This document shows, in pieces, positions 14,574 to 16,172 of a DNA stretch of 16,172 bases. The translations under genes were made by a program, and so were the position numbers. This DNA comes from JAZDCJ01 sp036311985 (GTDB lineage Bacteria > Actinomycetota > Actinomycetes > Actinomycetales > Micrococcaceae). The stretch is from the NCBI RefSeq assembly GCF_036311985.1, contig NZ_JAZDCJ010000045.1. One strand, given 5' to 3'. Positions within the stretch are counted from its first letter, which is position 1, and every line of letters starts with the position of its first letter. The notes beneath the pieces are model-generated. The model was given only the letters and a program-made list of their open reading frames with translations, was not told where the DNA came from and ran no database searches.

Positions 14574-14902
14574 AAGGTTGCGCCGCAGTGGCACTGGACA
14601 GGCGCGGGACGCGCGCTGCCGCGCCGCCGCCCGGACCGCTGGCCCGTCTCCCCGGCCCGGAGGTACGACGGCGGATCGGACCCGGTCCCGGAGCGGAAGC
14701 GGGGCCCGGGCCCCGTCCCGGACGGGGTCGCCGGCGGCCTTCCGTGCGTGACGGAGGGGCGCGTAGCAATGTTTCTGGGTGTGCCGTGCGCCACGGTAGG
14801 GTGACATCAGTTCCCGGCCCACGGGCGTTGGACCCGAGTATGACGGCGTGCCGGGCCGGAGGGCTGCAGGAACCGTCCATCCCTTGAGTTTCCAGGAGCA
14901 CC
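14574..14902. promoter_or_regulatory. Divergent intergenic region between parA and pyc
   Basis: This 329-bp stretch is very G/C- and proline/arginine-codon-like in all frames but contains no supported gene. On the plus strand TAGGGT (14797-14802) is a candidate -10 for pyc, giving a leader of about 95 nt. AGGAG at 14894-14898 is its ribosome-binding site. On the minus strand TATGAT (14574-14569) could be the parA -10. No riboswitch or clear operator is recognised. Confidence 0.45.
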
Positions 14903-16172
14903 ATGTTTTCGAAGGTTCTGGTGGCCAACCGCGGCGAGATCGCGATTCGTGCGTTCCGTGCCGGTTACGAGCTCGGCGCGAAGACCGTGGCCGTATACCC
15001 GTATGAGGATCGGGGGTCGATCCACCGGCAGAAGGCCGACGAGGCCTATCAGATCGGCGAGGAAGGCCATCCGGTCCGGGCGTACCTGGACGTGCCGGAG
15101 ATCATCCGGGTGGCGAAGGAGTCCGGGGCGGACGCGATCTACCCGGGCTATGGCTTCCTGTCGGAGAACCCGGAACTGGCCCGCGCGGCGCGCGAGGCCG
15201 GGATCACGTTCGTCGGTCCTCCGCCGGAGGTGTTGGAGCTGGCGGGCAACAAGGTCGCCGCGCTGAAGGCCGCCCGTGAGGCGGGCGTTCCGGTGCTGCG
15301 TTCCTCGGAGCCGAGCGACGACGTCGAGTTCCTCCTCGGGGCGGCGGACGAGATCGGCTTCCCGATCTTCGTCAAGGCCGTCGCGGGAGGCGGCGGGCGC
15401 GGCATGCGACGCGTCGACACCCGTGAGGCGCTGCCGGACGCGCTCTCGGCCGCGATGCGCGAGGCCGGGACGGCGTTCGGGGATCCGACGGTGTTCCTCG
15501 AGCAGGCCGTGCTGCGTCCGCGCCATATCGAGGTGCAGATCCTGGCCGATGGCGCGGGGAACGTGGTGCACCTCTTCGAGCGGGACTGCTCGCTGCAGCG
15601 CCGGCACCAGAAGGTCATCGAGATCGCGCCGGCCCCGCAGCTGGACGATTCGATCCGGCAGGCGCTCTTCGCCGACGCGGTGAAGTTCGCCAAGGCCCTG
15701 GACTACCAGAACGCGGGAACGGTGGAGTTCCTGGTCGACACGGTCGGCGAACGCGCCGGCCAGCACGTGTTCATCGAGATGAACCCGCGCATCCAGGTCG
15801 AACACACCGTGACCGAGGAGATCACCGACGTCGACCTCGTCTCGGCCCAGATGCGCATCGCGGCGGGGGAGACGCTGGAGGACCTGGACATCCGGCAGGA
15901 GGACTTGCGGGTCCGCGGCGCGGCGCTGCAGTGCCGCATCACCACGGAGGACCCGGCCAACGGCTTCCGTCCGGACGTGGGCACCATCACGGTCTACCGT
16001 TCCGCGGGCGGGTCCGGCGTGCGCCTGGACGGCGGGACGATCTACACGGGGGCGGAGGTCTCCCCGCACTTCGATTCGATGCTGGTGAAGCTGACGTGCC
16101 GCGGGCGGGACTACGAGATGGCGGTGCGCCGGGCCCGGCGCCTCGCGGGCGAAATGTTCGGTTTTCGGGTTT
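14903..16172 (+). CDS. pyc: Pyruvate carboxylase, N-terminal biotin carboxylase part (3' end outside window)
   Basis: Pyruvate carboxylase makes oxaloacetate from pyruvate, bicarbonate and ATP using biotin, feeding the TCA cycle. The visible 423 residues cover the biotin carboxylase domain: VLVANRGEIAIRAFRA at the start, YPGYGFLSENP at 80-90, the ATP-grasp glycine loop GGGGRGM at 162-168, and EMNPRIQVEH at 292-301. KTVAVYPYEDRGSIHRQKADEAYQIG is typical of pyruvate carboxylase and not of acetyl-CoA carboxylase subunits. The carboxyltransferase and biotin domains (about 700 further residues) lie beyond the edge. AGGAG lies 4 nt before the ATG. The last 35 or so bases encode LAGEMFGFRV where the family has a segment like ALAEFRIRGV, which suggests low-quality sequence at the end. 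Confidence 0.95.
   Translation, partial: MFSKVLVANRGEIAIRAFRAGYELGAKTVAVYPYEDRGSIHRQKADEAYQIGEEGHPVRAYLDVPEIIRVAKESGADAIYPGYGFLSENPELARAAREAGITFVGPPPEVLELAGNKVAALKAAREAGVPVLRSSEPSDDVEFLLGAADEIGFPIFVKAVAGGGGRGMRRVDTREALPDALSAAMREAGTAFGDPTVFLEQAVLRPRHIEVQILADGAGNVVHLFERDCSLQRRHQKVIEIAPAPQLDDSIRQALFADAVKFAKALDYQNAGTVEFLVDTVGERAGQHVFIEMNPRIQVEHTVTEEITDVDLVSAQMRIAAGETLEDLDIRQEDLRVRGAALQCRITTEDPANGFRPDVGTITVYRSAGGSGVRLDGGTIYTGAEVSPHFDSMLVKLTCRGRDYEMAVRRARRLAGEMFGFRV

Noticed and set aside
14807..16069. Long minus-strand ORF opposite pyc
   Set aside because: It is the GC-rich shadow of the pyruvate carboxylase reading frame, full of arginine and without domain motifs.
1..16172. CRISPR array
   Set aside because: No regularly spaced repeats of 25-40 bp were found. 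The only tandem unit is a 3 x 6-bp repeat (4344-4361) inside the XRE-ImmA gene.

Overview
The window comes from a high-GC Gram-positive actinobacterium, most likely Micrococcales/Micrococcaceae. The right third carries the actinobacterial backbone order FHA protein (GarA/OdhI type), MerR regulator (FtsR type), DUF151 nuclease-like protein, a second MerR regulator, a ParA-like ATPase and the start of pyruvate carboxylase. The genus call is an inference from gene order and protein style.

The left two thirds (about 1-10644) are accessory DNA, visibly less GC-rich in the 2.3-10.5 kb stretch. From left to right it holds the 3' part of an IS256-family insertion sequence cut by the window edge; a minus-strand excisionase-type antitoxin with a PIN-domain toxin; a divergent promoter region; and a compact plus-strand series of seven ORFs and one structured RNA. 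That series is an unknown protein, an XRE-ImmA/IrrE metalloprotease-type regulator, a small DUF2188 protein, a SIR2-family NADase-like protein, a HerA-type ATPase, a phosphoribosyltransferase-winged helix effector, a retron-type ncRNA and a retron reverse transcriptase. Successive genes overlap or lie within 14 nt of each other as far as the effector, so they look co-transcribed.

Two anti-phage modules are therefore joined head to tail. One is SIR2-HerA (the type described as Nezha / SIR2-HerA). The other is a retron whose effector is a PRTase-wHTH fusion, which I match to the type III retrons. The XRE-ImmA protein and its unknown partner, at the head of the operon, are the obvious candidates for its control. 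I infer that the two modules could be induced together, or could back each other up by abortive infection.

The island's right boundary can be read at base level. Positions 10645-10689 are the 3' portion (anticodon loop to CCA) of a proline tRNA with anticodon GGG. No D-arm or 5' half precedes it, and the tRNA's own terminator follows. This is the signature of an attR site left by a tyrosine-recombinase element integrated into tRNA-Pro(GGG); the intact tRNA, the integrase and attL should lie left of the window. To the right the backbone resumes with garA. A strong bidirectional terminator separates the second merR from the convergent parA gene, and parA and pyc diverge from a 329-bp intergenic region.
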